From CAZJHX01 sp964545715 (GTDB lineage: Bacteria > Myxococcota_A > UBA9042 > GCA-2863065): a stretch of DNA of 62,131 bases. The notes under the pieces were generated by a model. That model was given only the letters and a program-made list of their open reading frames with translations, did not search any database and was not told the origin of the DNA. The position numbers were made by a program, and so were the translations under genes. Every line of letters begins with the position of its first letter. The first letter of the stretch is position 1. Location: NCBI GenBank assembly GCA_964545715.1, contig CAZJHX010000057.1, positions 1-62,131 on the forward strand, given 5' to 3'. Below, piece after piece: positions 1 through 6,862 of the stretch.

Positions 1-129
1 CTTGGAAGCTGCCGCCGGCGCATCTTTTTAAGCGCTGGGGTGGTTCCGAAGCCCCCCCCCCTTCCGGGCTGTCTGGAGCGCGTTCTGCACCACATGGTGC
101 GGGCGGCTAGACCTTGGGCTAAACCTGGG
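1..129. other. Non-coding edge downstream of phaC1
   Basis: This stretch lies 3' of the minus-strand PHA synthase and I see no convincing gene in it. It contains a run of ten C (52-61), a short hairpin GCACC-ACAT-GGTGC (87-100), and a tandem 11-bp direct repeat TGGGCTAAACC (115-125 and 126-136). The second repeat copy carries the phaC stop codon. No U-rich terminator tail is visible. Confidence 0.5.
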
Positions 130-1209
130 CTAAACCACAGCCAGCCCCGCCTTTGACGCGCCGCATCGCACTCGCTTCTGCAGCCACGACGTCAGCCTGG
201 GATACAGCACCGTGCGTGCTCGCCGGCCGATCACCGCGCCCACGTGGCCGCCAGGCACCACCAGCACCTCGCTGTCCGTGCTGGCGGCGCATTCGTTTAG
301 AGCCGTCGCCGCCGCCGGCGGGCAGATGCCGTCTCGGCCGGCCACCACCGTCAGTAGCGGGCAGCTGATGCGGCCCAAATCGACGCGCCGGCCACCCACG
401 GCGTGGTTGCCGCTGACGAGCGCGTTGTGTTGATACAGGTCGCGGATGTACGTCACGTAGGCGGCCGCCGGAAACGGCACATTGTCGTTGGCCCACGTCT
501 CCAATGCAGCGAACGACTGCAGCGTGTCCGGTTGTTGCCAGCGATCCGCCAGCGTCACCCACTTAGCCAGCTGCGCCGTCGGACGCATGGCGACAAACCC
601 CGACTGCATCTGCAGCGCGCTGAGGTTGCCGGCCGCGGTCAGCGCCGCCGGATCGAACCAGCGCTTGTCCACGCTATGGCCCAGATCACCGGCCTCCGAG
701 AAGTCGAATGGGCCCAAAAGATTGACCAGAGCGCCCACCCGCTCATGTTGCAGCGCCGCGTAAATCCCGGCCAGGGTCGCTCCCATGCAGTAGCCGACAA
801 GGGCGACGCGTGGGGCGCCGGTATATCGCCGAACCCAGCGCACGGCGCGTGCGAGGCGCGCGATGACGTCGTCCCACGTAAAGTACCGATCCTCATCCCG
901 AGCGCGGCCCCAATCCAGACAGAAGGTGTTGAGCCCGGCCCCCACCAGGGCGCCGACCAGGCTGCTGCCGGCGCGCAGGTCCACGATGTACCATCGATTG
1001 ATCATCGAAGGCACCACCAGCACCGGCATGTCTCCAGCCCCGGCAGCCAACTCACCGGCCTTCAGCGCACCCGCCGGCGTAGTGGTCGGCGCATCTGCCG
1101 GTGCGCCGAACCGGAGTAGACGGGCCGGTCCATCGCGCCGGATGACCGCCCGCGGGGTGGGCGCCAGCTTCGGGAGCGCGAACGCCCCTGCCACCGTCTG
1201 CTCAGGCAA
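130..1209 (-). CDS. phaC: PHA synthase, class III-type PhaC subunit (copy 1)
   Basis: Alpha/beta-hydrolase-fold synthase that polymerises (R)-3-hydroxyacyl-CoA into polyhydroxyalkanoate at the granule surface. The lipase-like box is GYCMG with nucleophile Cys141, as in PHA synthases, where Ser of true lipases is replaced by Cys. The other triad members are probably Asp293 (GRDGICPP) and His322 (GGHVGAV). The length of 359 aa matches the short class III/IV PhaC, not the roughly 590-aa class I enzymes. A PSMINRWYIVDL segment near residues 67-78 is typical of the family. The start is TTG, directly abutting the TAG stop of the phasin gene (TAGTTG), so translation is probably coupled. phaR, the phasin gene and phaC are co-oriented. 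A second PhaC lies at 8424-9515. Family assignment is secure; the start is less so. Confidence 0.93.
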   Translation of the reverse strand: MPEQTVAGAFALPKLAPTPRAVIRRDGPARLLRFGAPADAPTTTPAGALKAGELAAGAGDMPVLVVPSMINRWYIVDLRAGSSLVGALVGAGLNTFCLDWGRARDEDRYFTWDDVIARLARAVRWVRRYTGAPRVALVGYCMGATLAGIYAALQHERVGALVNLLGPFDFSEAGDLGHSVDKRWFDPAALTAAGNLSALQMQSGFVAMRPTAQLAKWVTLADRWQQPDTLQSFAALETWANDNVPFPAAAYVTYIRDLYQHNALVSGNHAVGGRRVDLGRISCPLLTVVAGRDGICPPAAATALNECAASTDSEVLVVPGGHVGAVIGRRARTVLYPRLTSWLQKRVRCGASKAGLAVV

Positions 1210-1479
1210 CTAGGAGCCCATCGAGCGCAGCGGCGACACCAGCTTGGCGGTCGCGCGCGCCTGGGCCATGCCGAGCTTCTGCCACTCCGTGGCGATCTTG
1301 TTGGTGTACTCCAGCGTGGCGGACATGATCTTCAACGACTCTTCCGCGGAGACGCGAGCCTGCTCCAGGGCGTTGGCCTGAACCAGCGTCAGCCTGTCCA
1401 GCATGTCGGCCAGCTGGTCGACGACGTGGTCAGTAGGGTCCGTTTTTTGCGTCTGCGAAGTGGTCTTCTTGTCTGACAT
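1210..1479 (-). CDS. Small phasin-like granule protein
   Basis: An 89-aa, highly polar, predicted all-alpha protein. It has a Thr/Gln/Lys-rich N-terminus and then a long amphipathic helix region (VDQLADMLDRLTLVQANALEQ and onward) without Cys or Trp-rich patches except one Trp. This matches the general look of phasins, which coat PHA granules. ATG at 1479 is chosen over longer upstream reading because GGGAGG at 1485-1490 sits five bases before it. The gene lies between phaR and phaC1 and its stop abuts the phaC1 TTG start. A sigma70-like promoter overlapped by a PhaR-type operator lies just upstream (1531-1559). Function is inferred from context and composition; sequence families of phasins are weakly conserved. 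Confidence 0.75.
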   Translation of the reverse strand: MSDKKTTSQTQKTDPTDHVVDQLADMLDRLTLVQANALEQARVSAEESLKIMSATLEYTNKIATEWQKLGMAQARATAKLVSPLRSMGS

Positions 1480-1530
1480 GCTGTCCTCCCAAGTCCATTG
1501 GCGGCCCGTTGGCCGACGTTCAGTATGGGA

Positions 1531-1582
1531 AACATATTGCGCTGCACAATAAGCGTCAAGGGTTTTTGTGCGCCGCAGCAAA
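1531..1582 (-). promoter_or_regulatory. Phasin/phaC1 promoter with PhaR-like operators
   Basis: On the minus strand TTGACG (1554-1559) and TATGTT (1531-1536) are separated by 17 bp, a good sigma70-type promoter. The spacer is filled by a near-palindrome, ATTGCGCTGCACAAT (1536-1550 on the plus strand). A second related motif, TGCGCCGCAGCAAA (1569-1582), lies just upstream of the -35. PhaR repressors are known to bind TGC/GCA-rich sites in phasin promoters, so PhaR repression relieved by nascent PHA is the natural reading. Promoter elements are seen; factor identity is inferred. Confidence 0.6.
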
Positions 1583-1598
1583 TAAACTGAAATGGCGG

Positions 1599-2147
1599 CT
1601 ACTTTTTGTCGCGCAGTGCGGCTTTTATCTCTTCGAGCTCTCGTCGCAGCTGGTCGAGCTCTGCGCCGGACGGTCGGTCGGCGCGCGACGGATCCTCGGC
1701 GTAGACCACGCCCGGATTGGGCTCGCGACCGAGCACGCGTCCACCCAGGGAGGCCGCGCCCATCATCAGCCGTGCGAAGGCGTTGGTGGCGGCGAAGGGC
1801 ATCTGCGCCATCGGATAGACTGGCGCGATGTGCTGAGCGCCGCGTCGCGCCATGAGATATAGCTCCAGCGCGCCCGCCAGGTACCGGCCCAGGAACTCGG
1901 CCAGGGCCTCGTCGTTGAGTCGGATGAGCTGTAAGAGCAGGTTGGTGGGCAGAAGCTTGGCCGCGCCGCGGCTCTCGATGATGATCTGGGTCAGGGTGGC
2001 CTGAGTGAGGTCCTCGTGGGACTTGGCTTCGATGACCTCTACGTCTTCGCCGGCGCGTATTTTGGCGCCCAGCTCGTCCAGCGTCACGTAGCGGCTCTCC
2101 TCCGTGTCGTAGAGGCGCCGGTTACTGTACTTCTTGATCGTGATCAC
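1599..2147 (-). CDS. phaR: PHA synthesis repressor PhaR
   Basis: A 182-aa regulator that represses phasin and PHA genes and is released when it binds PHA granules. The N-terminus (residues 1-60) begins ITIKKYSNRRLYDTEESRYV, the hallmark of the PHB/PHA accumulation regulator DNA-binding domain. It is followed by a region with EVIEAKSHEDLTQATLTQII, typical of PhaR. The C-terminus is a charged coiled coil (ELDQLRRELEEIKAAL). The GTG at 2147 is chosen because the conserved domain begins immediately after it and GGAGT lies six bases upstream; the upstream in-frame extension has no family similarity. It is divergent from the lipoprotein-to-phaC2 operon and upstream of the phasin and phaC1, so it can control both arms. 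Confidence 0.95.
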   Translation of the reverse strand: MITIKKYSNRRLYDTEESRYVTLDELGAKIRAGEDVEVIEAKSHEDLTQATLTQIIIESRGAAKLLPTNLLLQLIRLNDEALAEFLGRYLAGALELYLMARRGAQHIAPVYPMAQMPFAATNAFARLMMGAASLGGRVLGREPNPGVVYAEDPSRADRPSGAELDQLRRELEEIKAALRDKK

Positions 2148-2157
2148 CGCGGGACTC

Positions 2158-2254
2158 CATGTTGCAACGCGGAACCGACGGTAGCAGAAAACCTCTTGAC
2201 GCTCCAGCATCGCCTGACTAGAGTGCCGCGGTATGCGATGTTGCATTGCAGCAA
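2158..2254. promoter_or_regulatory. Divergent phaR / PHA-operon promoter region
   Basis: On the plus strand TTGACG (2196-2201) and TAGAGT (2219-2224) with a 17-bp spacer form a sigma70-like promoter whose start would fall at about 2231, almost on the ATG at 2233. The motif TTGCATTGCAGCAA (2241-2254), an interrupted inverted repeat TTGC/GCAA, lies just downstream of that start. A TTGCAACGC motif (2162-2170) lies in the phaR leader. Both resemble the operators at the phasin promoter, suggesting PhaR represses the plus-strand operon and itself. Confidence 0.5.
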
Positions 2255-3249
2255 ACGGTCTCATCTTGATGGCGCTGGCGGCCCTGCCTGCGTGCGATTC
2301 CACGCCCACGGACTGTCGGGTCGGGGCGGATTGCGCCTCCGGGCTGTGCACCAGCGGAGGCGTCTGCGCGCCGGTGTCAGATGACCTCTCCGTCTCGGAT
2401 ACGGCAGGTCCCGACGTCCAAGCACCTGGAGATGCCGGTTCTACCGATGACTCCGGCGCCGTGCGGGCCGACTCCTCCGCGGACGGGACGCTGGGCTCGC
2501 AGGACGCGGGTGACCAGGGGCCGGCTCAGGACACCGTCGCGCCGATCGTCTGCAAGGCGGACCATGACGGCACGATCACGGCCGGTGAGTCACCGCTCGG
2601 GGCCGGCCTTCAGGCGATCTTCCAGGTGGGGCTCGATGTGCCGGTTGACCCCGCGGGTTTGGAGCAGCCGGATGGGACCACGCTGTGGGACGTGTCGGTG
2701 ATCACGCCGGCGGACAAGGCGGTGGTAGCGCAGACGACGCCGCTGGAAGGGACCTGGTATGCCGAGGTCTTCCCGGGGGCGGATTATGCCGGCCGGCTCT
2801 CAGAGCGCGAGACGCTGCTGGGTGTGTTCGAGGTCACGGCCGAGGCGTTGCTGCTGCGCGGTGTTGTGTCGCCTGAGGACGGGGTATTCCGCACCGAGCT
2901 GGTCTACGAGCCGCCGGTGGCCGTTCTCACGTTCCCGATCCAGGCCGATTCCCAGTGGACCACCAAGGCGTCGGTGTCCGGCCTGGGCGTGGGCGTGCCC
3001 GTCTTTTATGACGAGTCGTACGTGTCGACCGTGGACGGTGCCGGCGCCATCGTGACGCCCTTTGGCGAGCTGCCCGTGCTGCGTATCAACGTGCTGATGG
3101 AGCGCACGATCGGCCTCATGACCACGAAGGTTCGCACCTATCTGTTCGTGGCTGAGTGTTTTGGCGCGGTCGCGTCGATGGTGTCGCATGACAACGACTC
3201 GGCGCAGGACTTTGAGCAGGCCGCCGAGCTGCGGAGGCTCGGGAAGTGA
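2233..3249 (+). CDS. Lipoprotein, first gene of the PHA operon
   Basis: A 338-aa predicted lipoprotein of unknown function. A hydrophobic N-terminus ends in LPAC (Cys21). Next come a small Cys-containing segment (CRVGADC..GLC...GGVC, about residues 28-45) and an acidic Asp/Ser/Thr/Gly linker, then a globular domain of about 230 residues rich in beta-prone segments. The globular domain is paralogous to that of the lipoprotein at 5659-6543. They share the order KW/TWYAE, a VAVLxFP segment, ECFG near the C-terminus and the ending AxLRRLG. The start codon has no clear ribosome site and lies at the predicted transcription start, so the message may be leaderless. The stop overlaps the next gene (GTGA). 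The role is unknown; context suggests the PHA programme. Confidence 0.85.
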   Translation: MRCCIAANGLILMALAALPACDSTPTDCRVGADCASGLCTSGGVCAPVSDDLSVSDTAGPDVQAPGDAGSTDDSGAVRADSSADGTLGSQDAGDQGPAQDTVAPIVCKADHDGTITAGESPLGAGLQAIFQVGLDVPVDPAGLEQPDGTTLWDVSVITPADKAVVAQTTPLEGTWYAEVFPGADYAGRLSERETLLGVFEVTAEALLLRGVVSPEDGVFRTELVYEPPVAVLTFPIQADSQWTTKASVSGLGVGVPVFYDESYVSTVDGAGAIVTPFGELPVLRINVLMERTIGLMTTKVRTYLFVAECFGAVASMVSHDNDSAQDFEQAAELRRLGK

Positions 3250-4163
3250 GGCGCTTGCTCGCAGCGACCGCAGTGGGGCTGGTGGCCGCGCTGCTGGGGC
3301 AGGGGTGTCTGGCGTTTCATGCCGGGGCGCTGCCGGACGAGCCGAAGGACGCGACCTTCCGGCAGGTGGAGGACGTGCGTGTCCGCTACGTGGACAGCGG
3401 TGGGCCTGCCGAGCAGCCCGCGGTAGTGCTGCTGCACGGGTTTGCCTCCAGCCTGGACGCCTGGGAGCCGGTGCGCCCGACTCTGGAAGCGACGCATCGG
3501 GTGATCGCGTTGGACATGAAGGGGTTCGGGTGGAGCAGTCGGCCCGAGGGCGACTATTCGCCGGCGGCACAGGCACAGTTGGTGTTTCAGCTGTTGGATG
3601 AGCTGGGCGTGAAGCGCGCCGCGGTGGTCGGGCACTCCTGGGGCGCGTCGGTGGCGCTGGCGATGGCCTTGGCGCAGCCGGCGCGGGTGTCGCGATTGGT
3701 CCTGTATGACGCGTGGGCCTACGAGGATCAACTGCCGGCCTTTTTTGTCTGGGCGCGCGCGCGCGGGTTGGGGGAGGTGCTGTTTCGGCTGTTCTATAAA
3801 GAGCGGGCTGAAGACCGGATGACGCTGGCGTTTCACGATGAGGCGCGCGTCACGATGGCCCTGGTCGACAAGGTCGAGGCGGGGCTGGCGCGGCCGGGCA
3901 CCGTGGCGGCGGCTCTGGCGGCGGTGCGCGGGCAGCAATACGCGGACGTGCAGGCGCGCTATGCCCGGGTGACGCAGCCGGTGTTGCTGCTGTGGGGGCG
4001 CGAGGACCGGGTGACGCCCCTATGGGTGGGCGAGCGTTTAGCGGCTCAGTTGCCCCGGGCGCGGCTGCGGGTTTTTGGGGCGTGCGGGCATTTCCCGATG
4101 ATCGAGGCGCGGCATGCCAGCACTCGGGCGCTTTCGGACTTTCTGGGGGCGTCCACGCCATGA
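3246..4163 (+). CDS. Lipoprotein alpha/beta hydrolase
   Basis: A 305-aa alpha/beta-hydrolase with a lipoprotein-type signal (LLGQGC, Cys21), so probably membrane anchored outside the cytoplasm. The fold shows LLHGFA (oxyanion loop, 62-67), nucleophile elbow GHSWG with Ser131, WGREDRVTP with Asp254, and GHFP with His282, a complete catalytic triad. Homologues are esterases, haloperoxidase-like or meta-cleavage hydrolases, so the substrate is uncertain. The GTG start at 3246 overlaps the upstream TGA (GTGA), and the stop overlaps the next ATG (ATGA), so it is translated as part of the PHA operon. Location and company suggest hydrolysis of an external ester, or of PHA oligomers, feeding the acyl-CoA ligase downstream; this is inference. 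Confidence 0.9.
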   Translation: MRRLLAATAVGLVAALLGQGCLAFHAGALPDEPKDATFRQVEDVRVRYVDSGGPAEQPAVVLLHGFASSLDAWEPVRPTLEATHRVIALDMKGFGWSSRPEGDYSPAAQAQLVFQLLDELGVKRAAVVGHSWGASVALAMALAQPARVSRLVLYDAWAYEDQLPAFFVWARARGLGEVLFRLFYKERAEDRMTLAFHDEARVTMALVDKVEAGLARPGTVAAALAAVRGQQYADVQARYARVTQPVLLLWGREDRVTPLWVGERLAAQLPRARLRVFGACGHFPMIEARHASTRALSDFLGASTP

Positions 4164-5659
4164 TGCGTGTGCTGCTCTCGGCAGGCTTGATCGTGTGTGC
4201 CCTCTCGGGGCGCGCGGGAGCCACCGGATTTGATGAGATCGCCTCCTCGCTGGGGGATCGATCGGCGCAGTGGTGGGACCTGGGCGCGCGGCTGCGCTTG
4301 CGCGGGGCGCTGCTTCATAATCTGGACCTGGATCGGGGGCTCACGCCATCCGGGCTGTCGCTCTATCCGTTGCCGGCGGATCCGGCCGGGCAGCTGTTGC
4401 GGGCCGGGGACATGCGGTTGCGCACCGATCTGGGGATGCGGACGCCCAGCGGCGGGATGGCGATGCAGCTGCGGGTGGATGTGCTGGACAACCTGCGGCT
4501 TGGGGGGGCGCCCGAGGGGCATCCCACGGCGACCGGCACGCAGAATCCGCCGGACGCGGCGTTTCGGTTGAAGCGGGCGTTTGGCATGGCGTTGACGCCG
4601 TTGGGCTACGTGGCGGCGGGGCGCATGGGCAGCCGCTGGGGACTGGGCATGGTCGCCAACGCCGGCGATTGCCCGGACTGCGACAGCTCGGACTCGGTGG
4701 ATCGCGTGGCGTTTGTGACGTCGATGCTGGGCCATCTGTGGGCGGTGGCCTACGATTTTTCAGCGACCGGCGTGGATCTGGATCCCGCGGACGACGTGCA
4801 TACCGTGACGGTCGCGGTGCTGGAGACCATGACGGCGGCCGCGCGTGCCAGGCGGCGCCGAGCCGGGCGAGGTACGGCGGAGTACGGGCTGCTGGTTTCC
4901 CATCGGTGGCAGTCGACCGATATCGCGGCCAACGGGCTGCCGATCGAGCGCGGGTTCAGCGCGACGGTGGTCGATGGGTGGCTGCGACTCGCGCTGCCCT
5001 GGCTGCGTGTCGAGGCGGAGGTGGCGGTCGCTGTGGGCCGTATCGAGCAGCCGACGCTGGTGCCGGGGGCGCTGTTTCAGGAGGGGCTGGAGTCCCTGCA
5101 GATCGGCGCGGCGCTGGAGACTGAGTTTGGGGCGCCGGACGGCGTGGTGTCGGGTGGTGTCAACGCCGGGTTTGCCAGCGGGGATTCGGCGCCGGGCTTT
5201 GGCGCCATCGGCGGAATTGGTGCGGGCGCGCCGGCTGCCGGGGATTTGGATGGACCCCAGGCGCTACCGCCGCACGATCGGCGCATCGACAACTTTCGGT
5301 TTCATCGGGACTATCGCATCGACCGGATTCTGTTCCGGGAGATCGTGGGCACGGTCACGGACGCGATCTACGTTCGGCCGCACGTGCGGTGGCGTATCGC
5401 GGAGATCGGGCCCGGCGTGCTGACGGCGCGGCTGTCGGCAGTGGCGTCGTGGGCCGTGGAGGCGACCTCGACGCCTGGCGGCGATGCGGCCTTGGGCGTG
5501 GAGCTGGACCCGTCCATCGGGTACGTGAGCCGAGACGGATTTGGGATTGCTTTAGATTACGCGGTGTTGTTTCCGCTGGCCGGGTTGGACAATCCTGTGG
5601 CAGGACTGTCTGCGGAGCCGGCGCAGCTGACACGACTGCGCTTGAGTTACGGGTTTTGA
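4160..5659 (+). CDS. Outer-membrane beta-barrel, TIGR04551-like
   Basis: A 499-aa protein with a clear Sec signal peptide (residues 1-21, ALSGRAGA). A mature part of alternating hydrophobic/polar strands ends in SYGF with a C-terminal Phe, the usual outer-membrane barrel assembly signal. Early segments such as RLRGALLHNLDLDRG and LRVDVLDNLRLG, and a central RMGSRWGLGMVANAGDCPDCD, recall the deltaproteobacterial family TIGR04551 (function unknown). The ATG at 4160 is chosen because it overlaps the hydrolase stop (ATGA) and begins the signal peptide. Possible roles are a substrate channel or receptor. Its presence inside a PHA synthase operon is unusual and suggests uptake of a hydrophobic or ester substrate, by inference only. 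Confidence 0.85.
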   Translation: MMRVLLSAGLIVCALSGRAGATGFDEIASSLGDRSAQWWDLGARLRLRGALLHNLDLDRGLTPSGLSLYPLPADPAGQLLRAGDMRLRTDLGMRTPSGGMAMQLRVDVLDNLRLGGAPEGHPTATGTQNPPDAAFRLKRAFGMALTPLGYVAAGRMGSRWGLGMVANAGDCPDCDSSDSVDRVAFVTSMLGHLWAVAYDFSATGVDLDPADDVHTVTVAVLETMTAAARARRRRAGRGTAEYGLLVSHRWQSTDIAANGLPIERGFSATVVDGWLRLALPWLRVEAEVAVAVGRIEQPTLVPGALFQEGLESLQIGAALETEFGAPDGVVSGGVNAGFASGDSAPGFGAIGGIGAGAPAAGDLDGPQALPPHDRRIDNFRFHRDYRIDRILFREIVGTVTDAIYVRPHVRWRIAEIGPGVLTARLSAVASWAVEATSTPGGDAALGVELDPSIGYVSRDGFGIALDYAVLFPLAGLDNPVAGLSAEPAQLTRLRLSYGF

Positions 5660-6543
5660 TGATGGGCGAAGACATTCGTTGCCGGCGGGCGGTTCCTGGT
5701 GCTGTGGTCTGGGCGGTCCTGATAGGGGCGACTGCGGGGTGCGGTGACAACGTGACGCCTCAGCAAGAGCGTGATCCGTATCGTGGCGGTGACGAGGACA
5801 CGCCGGTGTTGGAGTGTCTGCCCAACCTGGACGGTCGCATCGACGCCAATGAGGTGGGAGCGGCGCTGGGCGTACCGATCTCCTATCTGGTGTCGCCGGC
5901 CGGGGCGAGCCGCTCGGTCGATCTGGTGGGCAGCGTCAACGAATCCGGGCAGCGGGTGTGGGACTTTGGGTCGGATTACGCGGACGACCAGGTGCTGGCC
6001 GTGTCTGCCGAGCTCTTGACCGGCAAGTGGTACGCGGCGGAGTTTGCCGGCGGGCAGATCGTGATCCCGTCGGATGCTGATGGCGCGATCGAGGGCGTGT
6101 ATCGGCAGGACGAGTCCGGGCTGTGGCTGCTGGGCATGGCGTCTGCGGTCGAGGACCCGCCCGAGGGGCAAACCCTGTTGCGGTATACCGCGCCGGTGGC
6201 GGTGCTGCGCTTTCCCCTGGAGGACGGCGCTTCGTGGGTGGCTGTCGGCGATGTCGAGGACGCCGTCTTTTACGGCCTGCCGTATGCCGCGCAGGACACG
6301 TACGAAGTGTCTGTGGACGGCTCGGGGCAGCTGTTGTTGCCGGACCTGACGTTTACGCAGGCGTTACGCGTGCGGACCCGCTTGACGGTTGCGCCGGTTA
6401 TCGGCGCGGCGGTGTCGGTGCGGCAGGCGTCGTTCTTTTTTGAGTGCTTTGGTGAGGTCGTGCGTGCGATCAGTCACAAGGGCGAGCCGGCGGCGGACTT
6501 TACCGACGCGGCACAGCTGCGTCGCTTGGGGTTGTCGCTTTGA
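5659..6543 (+). CDS. Second PHA-operon lipoprotein, paralogue of 2233-3249
   Basis: A 294-aa predicted lipoprotein: a hydrophobic segment ends in ATAGC (Cys28; the -3 residue is Thr, a slightly imperfect lipobox). The mature domain matches the lipoprotein that opens the operon along its length. Shared features are a VWDFxS/LWDVSV region, KWYAAEF versus TWYAEVF, a single aromatic-rich VAVLRFP segment, FFFECFGEVVRAISHKG versus the equivalent ECFGAVASMVSHDN, and the AQLRRLG ending. It lacks the long acidic linker of its paralogue. The start is ATG overlapping the barrel stop by one base (TGATG). The pair flanks the hydrolase and barrel genes, as if the two were accessory subunits of one envelope complex. 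Molecular function is unknown. Confidence 0.85.
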   Translation: MMGEDIRCRRAVPGAVVWAVLIGATAGCGDNVTPQQERDPYRGGDEDTPVLECLPNLDGRIDANEVGAALGVPISYLVSPAGASRSVDLVGSVNESGQRVWDFGSDYADDQVLAVSAELLTGKWYAAEFAGGQIVIPSDADGAIEGVYRQDESGLWLLGMASAVEDPPEGQTLLRYTAPVAVLRFPLEDGASWVAVGDVEDAVFYGLPYAAQDTYEVSVDGSGQLLLPDLTFTQALRVRTRLTVAPVIGAAVSVRQASFFFECFGEVVRAISHKGEPAADFTDAAQLRRLGLSL

Positions 6544-6553
6544 TGAGGAGGTC

Positions 6554-6862
6554 ATGATGTTTGGTTGGGACACGTGGAAGAAGTCGTTTGATGCGTGGGA
6601 GAACGCCACGGCGCAGTATTTCGAGGTCCTGCTCAAGAGTCCTGTGGTGCTGTGGCCGTCGGGCAAAGCGCTGTCGGTGGCGATGCGAGCCCGGGCCAAG
6701 GTCAACGACGCCGCGGCGCAGGCCTGGGGAAACGTAGGCCTGCCGACGAAGCAGGATCAGGAGCGGTCCCTGCACGCGCTGAACCAGATTCAGAGCCGGC
6801 TGATGGACCTGGAGGAGCAGCTGGCAGACTTGCAGGCGCACCAGGGCGAGGCCAAGCCGTGA
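6554..6862 (+). CDS. PhaE-like / phasin-like PHA synthase partner
   Basis: A 102-aa helical protein. It begins FGWDTWKKSFDAWENATAQYFE, which looks like phasins and the N-terminus of class III PhaE. It ends with VGLPTKQDQERSLHALNQIQ and a coiled coil, similar in layout to the conserved C-terminal IPS/LPT-x-x-D/E-x-D-x-L-H segment of PhaE. Full PhaE is about 350 aa, so this would be a miniature activating subunit. GAGGAGG at 6545-6551 gives a strong ribosome site for ATG 6554 (ATG 6557 is also possible). Its stop overlaps the ligase start (GTGA). Class III PhaC needs a partner subunit, and this is the only candidate in the operon; the assignment is inference. Confidence 0.75.
   Translation: MMFGWDTWKKSFDAWENATAQYFEVLLKSPVVLWPSGKALSVAMRARAKVNDAAAQAWGNVGLPTKQDQERSLHALNQIQSRLMDLEEQLADLQAHQGEAKP

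Noticed and set aside
52..61. Run of ten C near the window start as a phase-variation tract.
   Set aside because: It lies outside any gene I can support and in no recognisable promoter; also a place where sequencing errors are likely.
87..100. Hairpin GCACC-ACAT-GGTGC downstream of phaC1 as a terminator.
   Set aside because: Stem is only five base pairs and no U tract follows on either strand.
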